Under the pieces are notes generated by a model. It was given only the letters and a program-made list of their open reading frames with translations, had not been told where the DNA came from and did no database searches. The position numbers and the translations under genes are program-made. A stretch of DNA of 64,000 bases from Flaccisagitta enflata. Taxonomy: Eukaryota > Chaetognatha > Sagittoidea > Aphragmophora. Of the stretch, positions 1 to 11,759 are shown piece by piece (the stretch's first letter is position 1; each line of letters opens with the position of its first letter). The stretch is from NCBI GenBank assembly GCA_965153355.1, contig OZ231127.1, positions 62,868,001 through 62,932,000 on the forward strand, in the 5' to 3' direction.

Positions 1-120
1 GCTGCTCGGAAGAGTTGGTGGTCGTTCGGAAGGTTCAATTCCAAGAGCCAGGGAGGAAAAAAAATTGGCAAAAAGAAGGGAAAAGAAAGAAAAAGAAGGA
101 AAAAAGAGGGGAAAAGAGAG

Positions 121-121
<1 letters not shown>

Positions 122-183
<62 letters not shown>
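122..183. repeat. (GA)n microsatellite
   Basis: Uninterrupted GA dinucleotides, preceded by a purine-rich stretch. The leucine/serine frame read from the other strand is only this repeat translated. Confidence 0.97.
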
Positions 184-184
<1 letters not shown>

Positions 185-1077
185 CTGTACTTGATTTGAT
201 TTTAAAAATTCAAAAAAAGGAGGAAAATGTTGAGAATTGAGATGGAAAATGTTTTGTACATCTGCATCACAGGTTTTCACACCTATGAAACAGAAGGTAT
301 GGGCCTTCAAAAATTTGGCAACCTTCTGTTATTATTCCAGAGAGAGAGCTAATCAAGTTTTTGGCACTTCATTTACTTCCACTCATTCATGTGTGTCCAC
401 TGGTCTGTCGCATTGGTCCATCTGTCTGTCTACCAATTAAACTCAAAAGAAAGTATGACAGACAGACATACCATATTTCCCCTCACCACCCCTAATTTTC
501 GCCCCCCCCCTCTTTTTTGAAAAGCAAAATCCTTCACTAGCAGAGAATTTTTTAGATCTTTAAGCATTTCTATATGAAATACAATAGTTTTTTCAATCCA
601 TAAGCATTTTGAAAAAAAAAAAAAAATAGAATAAAGAAACTAAAAAGATTAGAGTTTATTTGTGTATCTTGAATCTTGAATTTTTTGTCTCTTTCCTCTA
701 ATTTTTATTTCTTTTGAAAAAAAAAATGCGATAAATAGTGCTTGAGGGGGCGCTTATTAGGAGAAATATGGTAGGTAGATAGTCAGCCAGGCCAGTCGGA
801 AGATTTTGGGAGTTAGTTCCTGCTGCTCGGAAGGAAAACAAAATCAGCGGGTCTGCTGCACAGTAGTAAGGGCCTTCATTCAATTATCCAATTTCTGTTT
901 ACATTGGAAGGCATCAAAGTTAAACCACACAGACAGATTTTGCATGAATTTTACCGGCCTAATTTGGAGAGATAGAAACTCCACTCAGTCTAGTGTTTTC
1001 CTCATGCTTGGCGTCCCCTGCAAGTCATTGTCATACGCAACACGTAACCTTGATGTAAGATAGTCTTACCAATTGAT
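184..1077. other. gene-free AT-rich stretch
   Basis: Short homopolymers (a C9 tract near 505, A-tracts near 610 and 718) and short frames with no protein-like composition. I see no gene or repeat family here. Confidence 0.6.
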
Positions 1078-1720
1078 AACAAGGCCGAGTAGGCCAATAA
1101 GGTGCGACGTTTGCGTGCTTCGCATAGCAAAAGTTGGGAGTATCCATTCACCCTACTTAGGTAATGTGGAGGAGCAAAATCATGAAGATGACCATTTTCC
1201 TTTTTTCAAAATTCCTTCATCTTCCGTTTTTGTTTTTTGCTTTGTAAAGTTTTCTGAATTTCCCAGAATCATAGAATCCTGTGTAGTTTTGTTCTAAAAA
1301 GGACAATTATTCATTTGAAAAACATAATGCTTGTAAAAATAAACTAAAACATTAGAACACAAGCTATAAAAAAAGCTTATGAAAAGGCAGAATTGCAATT
1401 CTTTGAAAAATAGAAATTTGTAAAAGTTAATTCAAACAATATCAGCATATTGCTTTGTCTTACTGCATTATGCAAATTAAACCCTCAAAATAATTTCTAA
1501 AAACGGAAGATGAATGATTTTGATAAAGAAAAATAGTAAGGGTCCTTAAATTGGCCTCCATATTAGGTAAAGAGGGCGAAAAGAAATAAACAACTTTTGC
1601 TATGTGAAGCACCCAAGTGCGACGTGTGGATCGTCGAACGAATGCGTTACCCCTGAACAGACCAACCAACCAACGAACAGCGGACACAGCCAGTTATAGA
1701 GGTGCTTTGTCGCCTAAAAA
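1078..1720 (+). mobile_element. HINE-like element, GGTGCGAC subtype, split by a MITE
   Basis: The 5' part (1078-1110) starts AACAAGGCC and carries the motif GGTGCGACGT. The 3' part (1617-1720) has a degenerate ACCAACCAACGAACAG core and ends in the hairpin AGGTGC-TTTGTC-GCCT followed by AAAAA. The interruption is the 506-bp element at 1111-1616. Internal tetranucleotide core, one-sided terminal hairpin and a 5' copy of the hairpin arm are features reported for Helentron-associated (HINE/DINE-1) and bivalve pearl elements; assignment to them is inference. No coding capacity. Confidence 0.7.
1111..1616. mobile_element. Mutator-like MITE, copy 1
   Basis: A 506-bp element with terminal inverted repeats that begin TTGSGTGCTTCRCATAGCAA and extend to about 60 bp with mismatches. 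It is flanked by a perfect 9-bp direct repeat GTGCGACGT (1102-1110 and 1617-1625). Nine-base target duplications are typical of Mutator-like elements. It encodes no transposase and sits inside a HINE. A longer relative with the same ends is at 26548-27576. Confidence 0.85.
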
Positions 1721-2068
1721 CAATTATGCCACATGATCAAGGGAACCATTATAATCATGGCACATAGACAATCAGGGTGTCACAAAGCATCAGCAAAAAC
1801 TTGTTTCACTGCAAGAACTTAGGATTGGGGTATTACCATACACTTTCATAAATATTTTTAGGTCAGCGTTTTTCAATTTTCAAGCAGAAGAAAAGACAGA
1901 AAATAATTGTTGACGGTTTTCTCGGTAAGCTCTTTTTGCGCTCTTTTTCTTTTTTTTTTGGCAGACTTTTTTATGTATAGTTTTCTTCAAAACTCATGTA
2001 AGAGCTATGTTTACCAAAAAAGTTGAGGCTCAGAATGCCATGGAAACCACCGGCCAAAACTATCTCCA
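1721..2068. other. gene-free spacer with an orphan hAT-like end
   Basis: Position 1773 carries CAGGGTGTCACAAAG, the same first 14 bases as the hAT family at 5198 and 9730, but the following sequence differs and no matching opposite end is nearby. It may be the end of a related, decayed element. Confidence 0.4.
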
Positions 2069-2993
2069 ATGTAACCTTCGAGCACGCAGGCGGCGCTCCG
2101 TAGAAACTAGCTAGGCTGGGGAGAAGGGAGAGGAAGAAAAAGAAAGGAAAGAAGAAAGGAGAATCCGCGGATTCGAAGAAAAGGAGGAAGGAAGAAGAAA
2201 AGGATGAGACAGGAAGGAAGGAAGGAAGGAAGAAGAAAGGCAGAAAAAGTGTTTTCCTCCTGTTTGAAGGAAGGAAGGAAGGAAGGAAGGAAAAAAGGAG
2301 GGAAAGAAGGAAAAAAGGAATGGAAGAAGCAAAGAAGTGAGGAGGTAAGTGTTTCACAGAGAAAACAACAATGCCAATTTGTTGATTATTGAACATTGTA
2401 TTTACCTTTTAACAGTCAGCGGACAAAACATAATAGGTATATATATCAAACCATTGGCAAGTCTCAAAGGAAGAAGAACGGAAAGAGGAAGATAGGAAGG
2501 AAGGAAGGAAGAGGAAGGAAGGAAGAAATGACAAAGAAAGAGTAGCAATTGAAGTCAGCATTGTTTTCCTCTTACTGTTTTAAGGAAGGAAGGAAGGAAG
2601 GAAGGAAGGAGGAAAGTCAGTGAAGGAAGGAAGGAAGGAAGGAAGAAGAAAAACAGAAAGTTTTTTTTTCCTTTTTGTCTTTAAAGAAAGGAAGGAAAAA
2701 GAAGGAAGGAAGGGAGGAAAGAGGAAGAGAAGGAAGGGAGGTAGGCAGGAGGAGAGAAGTAGGAAAGGCAGAACAATTTTCCTCCTGTCTTCAAGGAAGG
2801 AAAAAATGGAAGGAAGGAAGGAAGAAAGAAGGAGGAAAAGGAGGGCAAGGAGGAAGAGAGAGCCAGAATGGTTTCCTTAAGTTGCGGACACGCAACTCTA
2901 TAAGAGGCTTTGTCCATCCGTCCGTCTGTCAGTCTGTCAGTCGGTCATTCTGTAGGTCTGTTGGTCCATCGGTCAGTCCAAAATGATCGAGTG
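2069..2993 (-). mobile_element. Truncated third copy of the 2.7-kb hAT-like family
   Basis: From 2079 (CGAGCACGC, GGCGCTC, then AGCTAGCTAGGCTGG) the sequence follows the subterminal region seen at 9750-9790, then long GGAA-rich tracts, then the same embedded hairpin element (2877-2990) found in the full copies. Its outer terminal repeat is degraded and everything beyond 2993 is missing. A 60-70-bp non-purine block at 2390-2460 breaks the GGAA tract. The lysine/glutamate/arginine frames here are translated GGAA repeats, not proteins. Confidence 0.65.
2877..2990 (-). mobile_element. HINE-like element, TTGCGGAC subtype, truncated
   Basis: Reads TTAGTTGCGGACACGCAACT, then CTCTATAAGAGG, then a GTCY/GTCN tetranucleotide core. 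The opposite end is lost. It is embedded in the hAT-like remnant exactly as in the full copies at 6914-7118 and 10586-10793. Confidence 0.75.
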
Positions 2994-3040
2994 GAAAAAC
3001 AAGCGTTTTGGATACTTCACGGGCGGTATTTTAAAAGGGT

Positions 3041-3110
3041 ACGATGTCCTGTAGGACACAGGAATTGTTAATTTTTTCTTCGTCTGTCTGCTAGTCCCGC
3101 GGTACGTCCC
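3041..3110 (+). mobile_element. Fragment of the foldback family
   Basis: Contains GATGTCCTGTAGGACACAGG and, further on, CGTACGTCCCCC, both in the same order as in the foldback copy at 16689-17239. The terminal hairpin and the other half are absent. Confidence 0.55.
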
Positions 3111-3111
3111 C

Positions 3112-3531
3112 CTGTGAGATCTTATTTGCCGCAGATTCATGCTATCTGAGTAAAGGACCTGCCTCCGTTTCTTATCGCTCTCCCCGTGTGCGTGGCCGTC
3201 ACGTGATCGTTGCTTTTCTTATAAATACCAGTGTGAGCCTCTGCAAAGTCGAGAGTGCGCAATGTGCGTTTGGGAAGCGCCAAGTGTGAGTATTTGATGT
3301 CGCTAATTGATGTTTACCGTTGCCTATTGATATACGACTGTTGCTTATTGATATATGACGCTTTTATCTCTCTCCAATGTACTAATTTGGTGTTCATTTG
3401 TCACATCAGGTTTTGACGCTCACGTTTATAGTGGCTTTGTACAATAAAAGAGTTCTGCATTTGATATGTGGTTATTATTAGCGCGCTCTCCATGGAGTCA
3501 GTCCATCAGTCCAAGAAAGAATCTCACAGTC
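3112..3531 (+). mobile_element. Putative 5' or solo LTR
   Basis: Starts TGTGAGATCTT and ends AAGAATCTCACA, giving the TG...CA inverted termini expected of an LTR. Inside are a TATA box (CTTATAAATACC, about 3220) and a polyadenylation signal (CAATAAAAGAG, about 3443) spaced as in a U3-R-U5 unit of about 420 bp. I found no second LTR in the window and no target duplication, so a solo LTR or a truncated element is possible. No family is assigned. Confidence 0.45.
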
Positions 3532-3785
3532 AAAACACTTCGAAATTCCGTTGAAGTCAAGGGTCCGCCATGAAGAGGACCTCAAGCCACGCGACAAAAC
3601 CTTCCGTCATCCCATACGCAAAAGTTAAGTAAAGGAGCATAGTTGGGTCGGCCATCAATCGCTCAAAAGTGTTACCAAGGATCATTAGGGATGACATCGG
3701 CTCATTCTAATGGCATAGCTTAAGTCACGCGCAACGTGATTTTTTACAAGTTATCAAGATTTTAATTCCCCTATATCATTTCACG

Positions 3786-4205
3786 ATGCAGAATAAAGGG
3801 GCGCAGATGGATCCGCCTTCGATCCCTTGGTTTATTTTAATCGCTGATACAATGTACTGCCAAGTGGCCGCTGAGGCTGCCATGTCCCGCGGTGAAGCCG
3901 CACTTGAAGAATATTTCGAAGAATTACAACGTCGAGTGGAATTACGCCGTAAATTAGAGGATGAAGCCCTCGAACGTGAAGAGGAACTGCGCCGTGAAGA
4001 GAGACAGCGCCGTAAAGAGGAAAAGCGGCGCGAAACGGAACAGCTCCAGATACAACGGGCCCGCAGGGTACAGAGGTTGGCTATGAAAATCTTGATCGTT
4101 CATTTTGAAGATTTTAATGCTACTCGTATCGCCGAGGCGTGTAAGGTTAAGGATAAAGAAGTAAATGAGAAATGGAGGCTAAGTTTGAGTTCACTAACCT
4201 TTGCG
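3786..4205 (+). CDS. Charged coiled-coil frame after the putative LTR, possibly gag-like (partial)
   Basis: The frame opens with ATG about 250 bp after the putative LTR. Residues 1-40 are mixed. Residues about 40-95 are rich in E, R and K with heptad-like spacing (a probable coiled coil). Residues 95-140 are a more ordinary mixed segment. After about residue 140 the frame runs into repeats and is open only by chance up to 4940, so I annotate only the part with protein-like composition. No zinc knuckle, protease or reverse transcriptase follows. Position after an LTR suggests a gag remnant, but a host exon fragment is equally compatible. I do not recognise the protein. Confidence 0.3.
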
Positions 4206-4433
4206 TCTCAAAGTAATGTGAAAAGTTTTGAGCCTAGTTTGACTCAGTCTGTCTCTACCACCACCAGTCACGTCGTGGCTCCAGTGGTGGCTCACATGCA
4301 TTGCTGGCTTATTGCTGCGCGGCAGTTAACCTCTATAAGTGGCTGTGTCCTTTGGTTGGTCTGTCGGTCTGTAACACATTCATACGACGATTCACACGAA
4401 ATGAGTGGAAGTATCATTGTTCTAAAGAAATTG

Positions 4434-4576
4434 TTTGTTACAGCTGGCTGTAACAAACAAAATATTGTATTCAACCACGGGTTGTTAGAATTACAGCCGG
4501 CTGTAATGCTACAATTTTGTAACATTACAGCCGGGTGTTATTTAAACCACTGGTTGTTGCATACAATATTTTGTTT
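4434..4576. repeat. Nested palindrome
   Basis: Two local palindromes (TTACAGCTGGCTGTAA and TTACAGCCGGCTGTAA) lie inside a wider inverted repeat in which AACAAAATATTGTAT (about 4456) pairs with ATACAATATTTTGTT (about 4560). The whole block could form a branched stem-loop. It may be a small MITE; no clear target duplication. Confidence 0.6.
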
Positions 4577-4654
4577 ACTATCAGCATGTTGGATCAAAAC
4601 CAAGGGTATGATTCATATACCTATTATGTTTTGTCCGCTGACTGTGGAAGTGCT

Positions 4655-4905
4655 ATCTTCATTTCAAAATGAAAGGAAGTGTGATTGCTTCACTCAAAAT
4701 GGGGAAGGAATTGTCATTCTTCACTCAAAATGGGGAACAAACTTTTATCCTTCACTCAAAATGGGGAAGGAATTGTCATTCTTCACTCAACATGGGGAAC
4801 AAACTTACATCCGTCACCCAAAATGGGGAACGAATTGTCATCCTTTACTCAAAATGGGGAGGGTATGTCATTTTTCACTTAAAATGGGAGGAACTGTCTG
4901 TCTTC
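4655..4905 (+). repeat. 30-bp minisatellite
   Basis: About eight tandem units with the core TTCACTCAAAATGGGGAA followed by an 11-12-bp variable tail (GGAATTGTCATT and variants). Because 30 is divisible by three, all frames stay open and give spurious repetitive peptides. Confidence 0.9.
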
Positions 4906-5640
4906 ACTCTTCCTCGTGTTCCCTGTCAAAATCTATATAAGTACCAACATTTTCTTCCCTTTTCTCCCTTTTCCTATTTTCCACATGATGGATTCCATAT
5001 TCCATATTTTCATTATTGCTACATGCCTACATGAGCACATTGTGCGCGTCTATTTTCAACTTAACATCCTTGACGTTTTTGAGAACAAGAATGTATGAAT
5101 ATGCGAGAAAGAAGCGGCCAAAAACAAGGCCGGATACACGGCAAGACAGTAATGGGCAGGGGCAGGGGCAGGGGCCGTAAAGCAAAAACCGCTCGAGCAG
5201 GGTGTCACAAAATTTTTTGCTTCCTACGAGCAAAAATCCTCCACCTGTCCCTTCCTACTGGATACGCGTATGATTACCGCAAGTTGAATGCCTTATGTTA
5301 CATGATATACCAAGTCACAAAGTATTTGTGCATGAGGGAATGAGATGGTGAGAGGGACAGAGTCCCAAAAGTAAGTTTTCTCAAAAGATCCTGTAAACGT
5401 TGTCTGAGGCTCTTGAGACCGTGATTTTTGAATTCCTCATCGAAAATTGAGTAAAAATAGTGAAAATGGTATATTTTTGATGAACCCGAGATTCAAAATC
5501 ACACTCGTTATCATCATTAATACCCTCAGAAATTTTGCCGCCATTTTTTTCATCAGTTTGACTGCGTTGATTCTCTCTATGAAGCTTTGGCTCGATGTCA
5601 TATGTTGCATCGATTGCGAAACCAACTGACAATGAATAGC

Positions 5641-5687
5641 AGAAGAAGAAGAAGAAGAAGAAGAAGAAGAAGAAGAAGAAGAAGAAG

Positions 5688-5784
<97 letters not shown>

Positions 5785-5820
5785 GACAGACTGACTGACA
5801 GACAGAGACAGACTGAATGA
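5641..5820. repeat. (AAG)n then (GA)n then (GACA)n microsatellite
   Basis: Compound microsatellite inside hAT copy 1. The mirrored tract in copy 2 (11870-12000) is shorter, so length has changed since the copies separated. Confidence 0.95.
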
Positions 5821-5937
5821 CAGACAGACAGATATACAGATAGAAAGATACAGATGAAAAGTTAGGCAGGCAAGTTGAGAGATGCTAGATGTGAATGTTG
5901 ACGAGCTTTGGTTCCAGCACCTTCACACACAAATACA

Positions 5938-6073
<136 letters not shown>

Positions 6074-6913
6074 TTGTTATCAATTGATTTTCTCTCACGC
6101 TAATTCTACTTCACGTGTTTACTGACTAATTAAAAGATACTGTCACCTTCTAACCGCTGGCGACGCTAAGCGACAGGGAGTACTAGGCTGAGCTTTCAGT
6201 ATATTGTAGATAAATGCCAAATGAATGTATTTCTCATTCAGCTTCAATAAGCCAGCATTGGAAGTTGGCTAAATGGAAATTTTAACTTTTTGTCTATTTA
6301 TAGTAATATTTTTTTCAAATGCGAAAAGGCTCAAATTTGGTACAGAGAAACTATATATATTCATCAATTTTTCATTCTTTCCAATTGTATAGGCATAATA
6401 TTTAATAATTAATATTATTTTTTATTCGAAAATTGTTATTTTTTCAATTTAAGTACGAATTAAATTAAATAGCTATGGGTTTATTTTAAAACTTAAGTAT
6501 CTCTGGTTCCGTTCTGCTAATTGGCTATTTTCTTGCGATTACAGCGATGTTTTTAAAATTATATAATTATGAAAAAAACATATACAAATATATTTTTAAT
6601 GAGAAATGGATAGTTATAGGCAGCAAACATGCTCATGGACGAAACTCTCATCTACCACCAATACTTACCAAAAGATACCCATGCTTGAGCTGATAGGAAT
6701 CATAGAGAATTTTTTGGCCCTTAGGGTAGAGACACTTCAACACTTATTATTCCAGTACCCAGAGGTTGAGATTTGGGCCCTGAGGCGGGGGTTCTGAGCC
6801 TTGAGGCTGGGATCTTTAAGACTTTATATTTGTATATTCGTATATTCGTATATTCGTATAGAATTTCATCTATACAAATGTGTATTTAAGAAGACTTTAC
6901 ATACGATGGAAAA

Positions 6914-7118
6914 AACAAGACGCAGGGTCGCTGGTTATTGTTGCGGACGGTGGTGGGCAGGCCCAACCCCTGAACCAAACCCTCAATCCTCACCACGATC
7001 ATTATGGATCACCTGGAGCAGACCAACAGACCTACAGAATGACTCCGACCGACAGACTGGACAGATGACAGACGGACGATTGTGCCTTCTGATAGAGTTG
7101 CGTGTCCGCAACTAAAAA
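6914..7118 (+). mobile_element. HINE-like element, TTGCGGAC subtype, inside hAT copy 1
   Basis: Starts AACAAGACGCAGGGTCGC, has the partner motif GTTGCGGACGG, a GACCGACAGACTGGACAGA core, and ends with GTTGCGTGTCCGCAAC-TAAAAA. Present at the equivalent place in copy 2, so it was captured before the family amplified. Confidence 0.75.
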
Positions 7119-7129
7119 CCATTCTGGCT

Positions 7130-7800
7130 TTCTTGCTCCTTTTGCCCTCTTCTTCTCCTTTTTTCCTTCCCTTCCTTCATTTGTTCTCCTTCCTTTAAAA
7201 ACAGGAGGAGAAAATTGCTGTCTTTTCTTCCTACTTCCTCCCCACACTTCCTTCCTTCCTCTTTCCTTCTTCTTCCCTTAAAACAAAAAGAAAATCATTT
7301 TTCTTCCTTCCTTCCTTCCTTCATTCCTTCCTTCCTACTGTCTTTCCTCCTTTCCTTCCTTCCTTCCTTTAAAAACAGTAAGAGGGAAAACTTTCTTCCA
7401 CTCTTCCTCTCTTCCTTCCTTCCTTTCCTGCCTTCTTTGTTTCCTTCCTCTTTCCTTCCTTCCTTCCTTCCGTCCTTCCTTTCCTTTTGGAAAATAAGAG
7501 GAAAACTCTTTTTCCAGCCTTTCTTCCTCCTTCCTTCCTCCCTTTCTTTCTCTTTTTCGTTTTCCAACAACTTTAATTCAACCAGACCGACAGACATCTT
7601 GTTCTCTTTTATTTCATTTTTCTTTTCCTCCTTTTCCTTCTTTTTCCTTCTTTTCCTCCTTTTTCCTTCTTTTTTCCTTTCTTCCAAACGAGGAGGAAAA
7701 ACACTTTTTCTGCCTTTCTTCTTCCTTTTCCTTCTTCCTTCCTTTCCCCTTTCATCCTTCCTTTTCCTTCTTTTCTTCCTTTCTTCCCTTCCTACCAGCC
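7130..7800. repeat. (CTTC)n/(CTTCC)n polypyrimidine tract
   Basis: About 670 bp of degenerate CTTCC repeat broken every 100-200 bp by short purine blocks such as AAACAGGAGGAAAA. Part of hAT copy 1. Strand asymmetry is extreme. Confidence 0.9.
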
Positions 7801-7938
7801 TAGCTAGCTTCCTACGAGCGCCGCTCGCGTGCTCGGGCACTTTGTGACACCCTGCCGGCTCGAGGCTCAAAATATTTGCGACGGACCGACGGACCGATGA
7901 ACTGACACAGCAGGTGTAGAGTCGCGTGTCCGCGACTA

Positions 7939-8430
7939 ATATTAATAAACAAGCCCATCGAGGCAATTCAATGCGTCCCTTTCGTGATTTTATAAAAGGT
8001 TTAGTGACTAGACCGACCCACTGCACTAGCGGATTCAATGATGCCTATTAAGTGTCATCCTGGCAGCCTTTGAAAAGCGACCGTCAATATTATCATTACA
8101 TGATCGCCATGAGATGCCCAACTCGATTTCAGGACAACCGCAGCTGCAAAAGAGAAGAAAAAAAGGTGGTGGGTGAGAGAAAATCAAATGATTTTCAGAA
8201 ATAGACTTGGCTATACGCAAAGATACTTCAGATTACAAGACACCTCCCGAATCTAGGGTGAGATTAAACCTCGGGGTTACTTATGCTGCTCTGGTTGAAC
8301 TCCTCAGAGTAAAACTCTTGTTAACCTCCAAGCTCGGTTGCTTGGGGGATTGCTCGCAGGCTGAGACAGGAAATAATTAATTATTGTGTTCCACGATAGG
8401 AACACTAGACATTCAGAGCTCCCCGTCTGC
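7939..8430. other. gene-free stretch
   Basis: Unique-looking sequence between the HINE end and the minisatellite. No convincing frame. Confidence 0.5.
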
Positions 8431-8439
8431 CCGTCCGTC

Positions 8440-9680
8440 CGATGTATGTCACACAACCCAGTTTTCTCAATGTATGTCACATACTGTCTAGTATTCTCCA
8501 AATATGTGTCACATAGCCCAGTTTTCTCCATAGTGGTCACACACTCCTAAGCTCCGTATGTGCACACATCCGTTTTCTATTGTGTCATACAAAACCAGTT
8601 TTCTCCGACTGTGTGTCACACAGCCTAGTTTTCTCTAAATGTGTGTCACTCAGCCTAGTTTTCTTAATTGTGTGTCACACAATCCAGTTTCCAATGTGTC
8701 ACACAGTCCAGTTTTCCAAACAAAATCTAGTTTTCCATAGTGTCACGTAGCCCAGTTTTCTCCATTGTGTGTCACACAACCCAGTTTCTTCCAAATGTGT
8801 GTCAGTCCAGTTTTCTCCGAATGTGTCACACAGCCTAGCTCAAGTGTGTCACACAACCCAGTTTTCCAAATGTGTGTCATAGTCCAGTTTTCTCCAAATT
8901 GTGTGCTGCCACAGTCCAGTTTTCTCCCAAACAAAGCCACACAGCCCAGTTTCTTTCATTGTGTGTCACACAACCCAATTTTCTCCAAATGTGTGTCACA
9001 CAGTCCAGGTTTTTCCAAATGTGTGTCACACAGCCCAGTTTTCTTCATTGTGTCATAATAACCCAGTTTTCTTTTGAATGTGTCAAACAATCTGTTTTCC
9101 CCGGTCAAAGCCACACAGTCCAGCTTAAATGTATAAGCCACATGCTTAGTTTTCTCCATTAAAGCCACACAACCCACTTTTCTCCCAAATGTGTTTCACA
9201 GTAGAGTTTTCCAAATGTGTCACACAGCCCAGTTTTCCATTGTGTGTCACATGACCTAGTTTTTAGTCCGAATGTGTGTTACATAATCAGTTTTCTCCGA
9301 ATGTAAAAATACACAGTCCAGTTTTCTCCAATGTGTCACACAGCCCAGTTTTCTCCATTGTGTGTCACATAACCCAGTTTTCTCCGAATGTGTGTCACAC
9401 AGTCCAGTTTTCTGCAAATGTGTGTCACACAGCCCAGTTTTCTCCATTGTTTGTCACACAACCCTGTTTTCTCTGAATGTGTGTCACACAGTCCAATTTT
9501 CTCCAAATGTGTGTCACGCAGCCTTGTTTTCTCCATTTTGTGTCACACAACCCAGTTTTTTACAAATGTGTGTCACACAGCCCAGTTTTTTTCAAAATGT
9601 GTGTCACAAAGCCCAGTTTTCTCCAAATAAGTGTCACACAGCCCAGCTTTCTCTAAATGTGTGTCACACACCCCAGTTTA
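8440..9680 (+). repeat. ~30-bp degenerate minisatellite between the inverted hAT copies
   Basis: Around 40 units of the form TGTGTCACACAGCCCAG then TTTTCTCCAAATG with many indels (26-32 bp). Cysteine/proline/phenylalanine frames such as those near 9362-9772 are translated repeats. Confidence 0.92.
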
Positions 9681-9729
9681 TGAGCCCCGGGGTTATAAGC
9701 CCTGCGGTCATGAGCCCTGCAGTTATAAG
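9681..9729 (+). repeat. ~17-bp minisatellite, left part
   Basis: Units like CCCTGCGGTCATGAGC and CCCTGCAGTTATAAGC. The array continues at 12446 on the other side of hAT copy 2, so the transposon inserted into it. Confidence 0.8.
9722..9729. other. Target site duplication, left (GTTATAAG)
   Basis: Perfect 8-bp match to 12446-12453 on the other side of hAT copy 2. Since the target is a repeat containing GTTATAAG, a chance match is possible, but the length fits hAT. Confidence 0.8.
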
Positions 9730-9789
9730 CAGGGTGTCACAAAGTGCCCGAGCACGCGAGCGGCGCTCGTAGGAAGCTAGCTAGGCTGG

Positions 9790-10585
9790 TAGGAAGGGAA
9801 GGGGGGAAGAAGGAGAGAAAGAAAAAAAGAGGAAGAAGGAAAGAAGAAAAGGAAGGAAAAGGAAGGAAAAGAAAGGAAAAGGAAGGATGAAGGGAAGAAG
9901 AAGGAAAGAGGAAGGAAGGAAGGAAGGAAGAAGAAAGGCAGAAAAAGTGTTTTCCTCCTGTTTATAAAGGAAGGAAGGAAGGAAAAAAGGAGGGAAAGAA
10001 GGAAAAAAGGAATGGAAGAAGCAAAGAAGTGAGGGAGGAAGGAAGGGAGGGAGATAGAAAAGAAGGAAAAAAGGAAATAAGGAAGGGAAGAAGAAAAGAA
10101 GGAAGGGAGGAAGGAAGGAAGGAAGAAGAAAGGCAGAAAAAGTTTTTCCCTCTTATTTTCAAAGGAAGGAAGGACGGAAGGAAGGAAGGAAGGAAGGAAA
10201 GAGGAAAGGAAGGAAGGAAGGCAGGAAAGAAGGAAGGAAGGAAGGGAAAGAGTGGAAGAAAAAGTTTTCCTCTTACTGTTTTTAAAAAGGAAGGAAGGAA
10301 GGAAAGGAGGAAAGACAGTAGGAAGGAAGGAATGAAGGAAGGAAGGAAGGAAGAAGAAAAAAATGAATTTTTTTTCTTTTGTTTTTAAAAGAAGGAAGGA
10401 AGGAAAGAAGGAAGGAAGGAAAGAAGGAAGGAAGGAGAGAAGGAAGGAAGGTAGGCAGGGAGGAAGTAGGAAGAAAGGCAGAACAATTTTTTCTCCTCCT
10501 GTTTTTAAAGGAAGGAGGGAACAAATGAAGGAAGGAAGGAAAAAAAGGAGGAAAGAAGGGAGCAAGGAGCAAGAAAGCCAGAATG
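9790..10585. repeat. (GGAA)n polypurine tract
   Basis: Mirror of the tract at 7130-7800 in copy 1, interrupted by the same short pyrimidine blocks. Confidence 0.9.
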
Positions 10586-10793
10586 GTTTTTAGTTGCGGA
10601 CACGCAACTCTATAAGAGGCTTTGTCCGTCCGTCTGTCCATCTGTCAGTCTGTCGGTCGGTCATTCTGTAGGTCTGTTGGTCTATCGGTCAGTCCATAAT
10701 GATCGTGTGAGGGGTGAGGATTGGGGTTTGGTTGGGGGTTGGAGGCCTCTGCCCACCCGTCCGCAACAATATTGTGACCCTGCGTCACTTGTT
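10586..10793 (-). mobile_element. HINE-like element, TTGCGGAC subtype, inside hAT copy 2
   Basis: Hairpin end TTGCGGACACGCAACT with CTCTATAAGAGG, GTCY core, then ACCCGTCCGCAACAATATTG and GCGTCACTTGTTT. Orthologous to 6914-7118. Confidence 0.8.
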
Positions 10794-11628
10794 TTTTCCA
10801 TCGTATGTAAAGTCTTCTTAAATACACATTTGTATAGATAAAATTCTATACGAATATACGAATATACGAATATAAAGCCTTAAAGATCCCAGCCTCAAGG
10901 CTCAGAACCCCCGCCTCAGGGCCCAAATCTCAACCTCTGGGTACTGGAATAATAAGTGTTGAAGTGTCTCTACCCTAAGGGCCAAAAAATTCTCTATGAT
11001 TCCTATCAGCTCAAGCATGGGTATCTTTTGGTAAGTATTGGTGGTAGATGAGAGTTTCGTCCATGAGCATGTTTGCTGCCTATAACTATCCATTTCTCAT
11101 TAAAAATATATTTGTATATGTTTTTTTCATAATTATATAATTTTAAAAACATCGCTGTAATCGCAAGAAAATAGCCAATTAGCAGAACGGAACCAGAGAT
11201 ACTTAAGTTTTAAAATAAACCCATAGCTATTTAATTTAATTCGTACTTAAATTGAAAAAATAACAATTTTCGAATAAAAAATAATATTAATTATTAAATA
11301 TTATGCCTATACAATTGGAAAGAATGAAAAATTGATGAATATATATAGTTTCTCTGTACCAAATTTGAGCCTTTTCGCATTTGAAAAAAATATTACTATA
11401 AATAGACAAAAAGTTAAAATTTCCATTTAGCCAACTTCCAATGCTGGCTTATTGAAGCTGAATGAGAAATACATTCATTTGGCATTTATCTACAATATAC
11501 TGAAAGCTCAGCCTAGTACTCCCTGTTGCTTAGCGTCGCCAGCGGTTAGAAGGTGACAGTATCTTTTAATTAGTCAGTAAACACGTGAAGTAGAATTAGC
11601 GTGAGAGAAAATCAATTGATAACAATGC

Positions 11629-11667
11629 GTGTGTGTGTGTGTAAGTGTGTGTGTATGTGTGTGTGTA

Positions 11668-11759
<92 letters not shown>

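Noticed and set aside
1773-1787. Complete hAT copy starting at CAGGGTGTCACAAAG
   Set aside because: No inverted partner terminus and the subterminal sequence differs from the family.
5381-5632. Conserved 83-codon frame also present at 12011-12262
   Set aside because: Same reason: duplicated hAT element sequence, no domain recognised.
6606-6797. Conserved gene because the same 63-codon frame occurs at 10902-11093
   Set aside because: The two are inside copies of the same transposon with near-identical DNA, so conservation is not evidence of coding.
7215-8038. Frames of 210 and 247 codons rich in S, F, L, P or in K, E, R
   Set aside because: They follow the degenerate CTTCC/GGAA tract of hAT copy 1.
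9362-9772. 136-codon Cys-rich repetitive frame resembling a secreted repeat protein
   Set aside because: It is the 30-bp minisatellite in frame; other frames are equally open and the unit length drifts.
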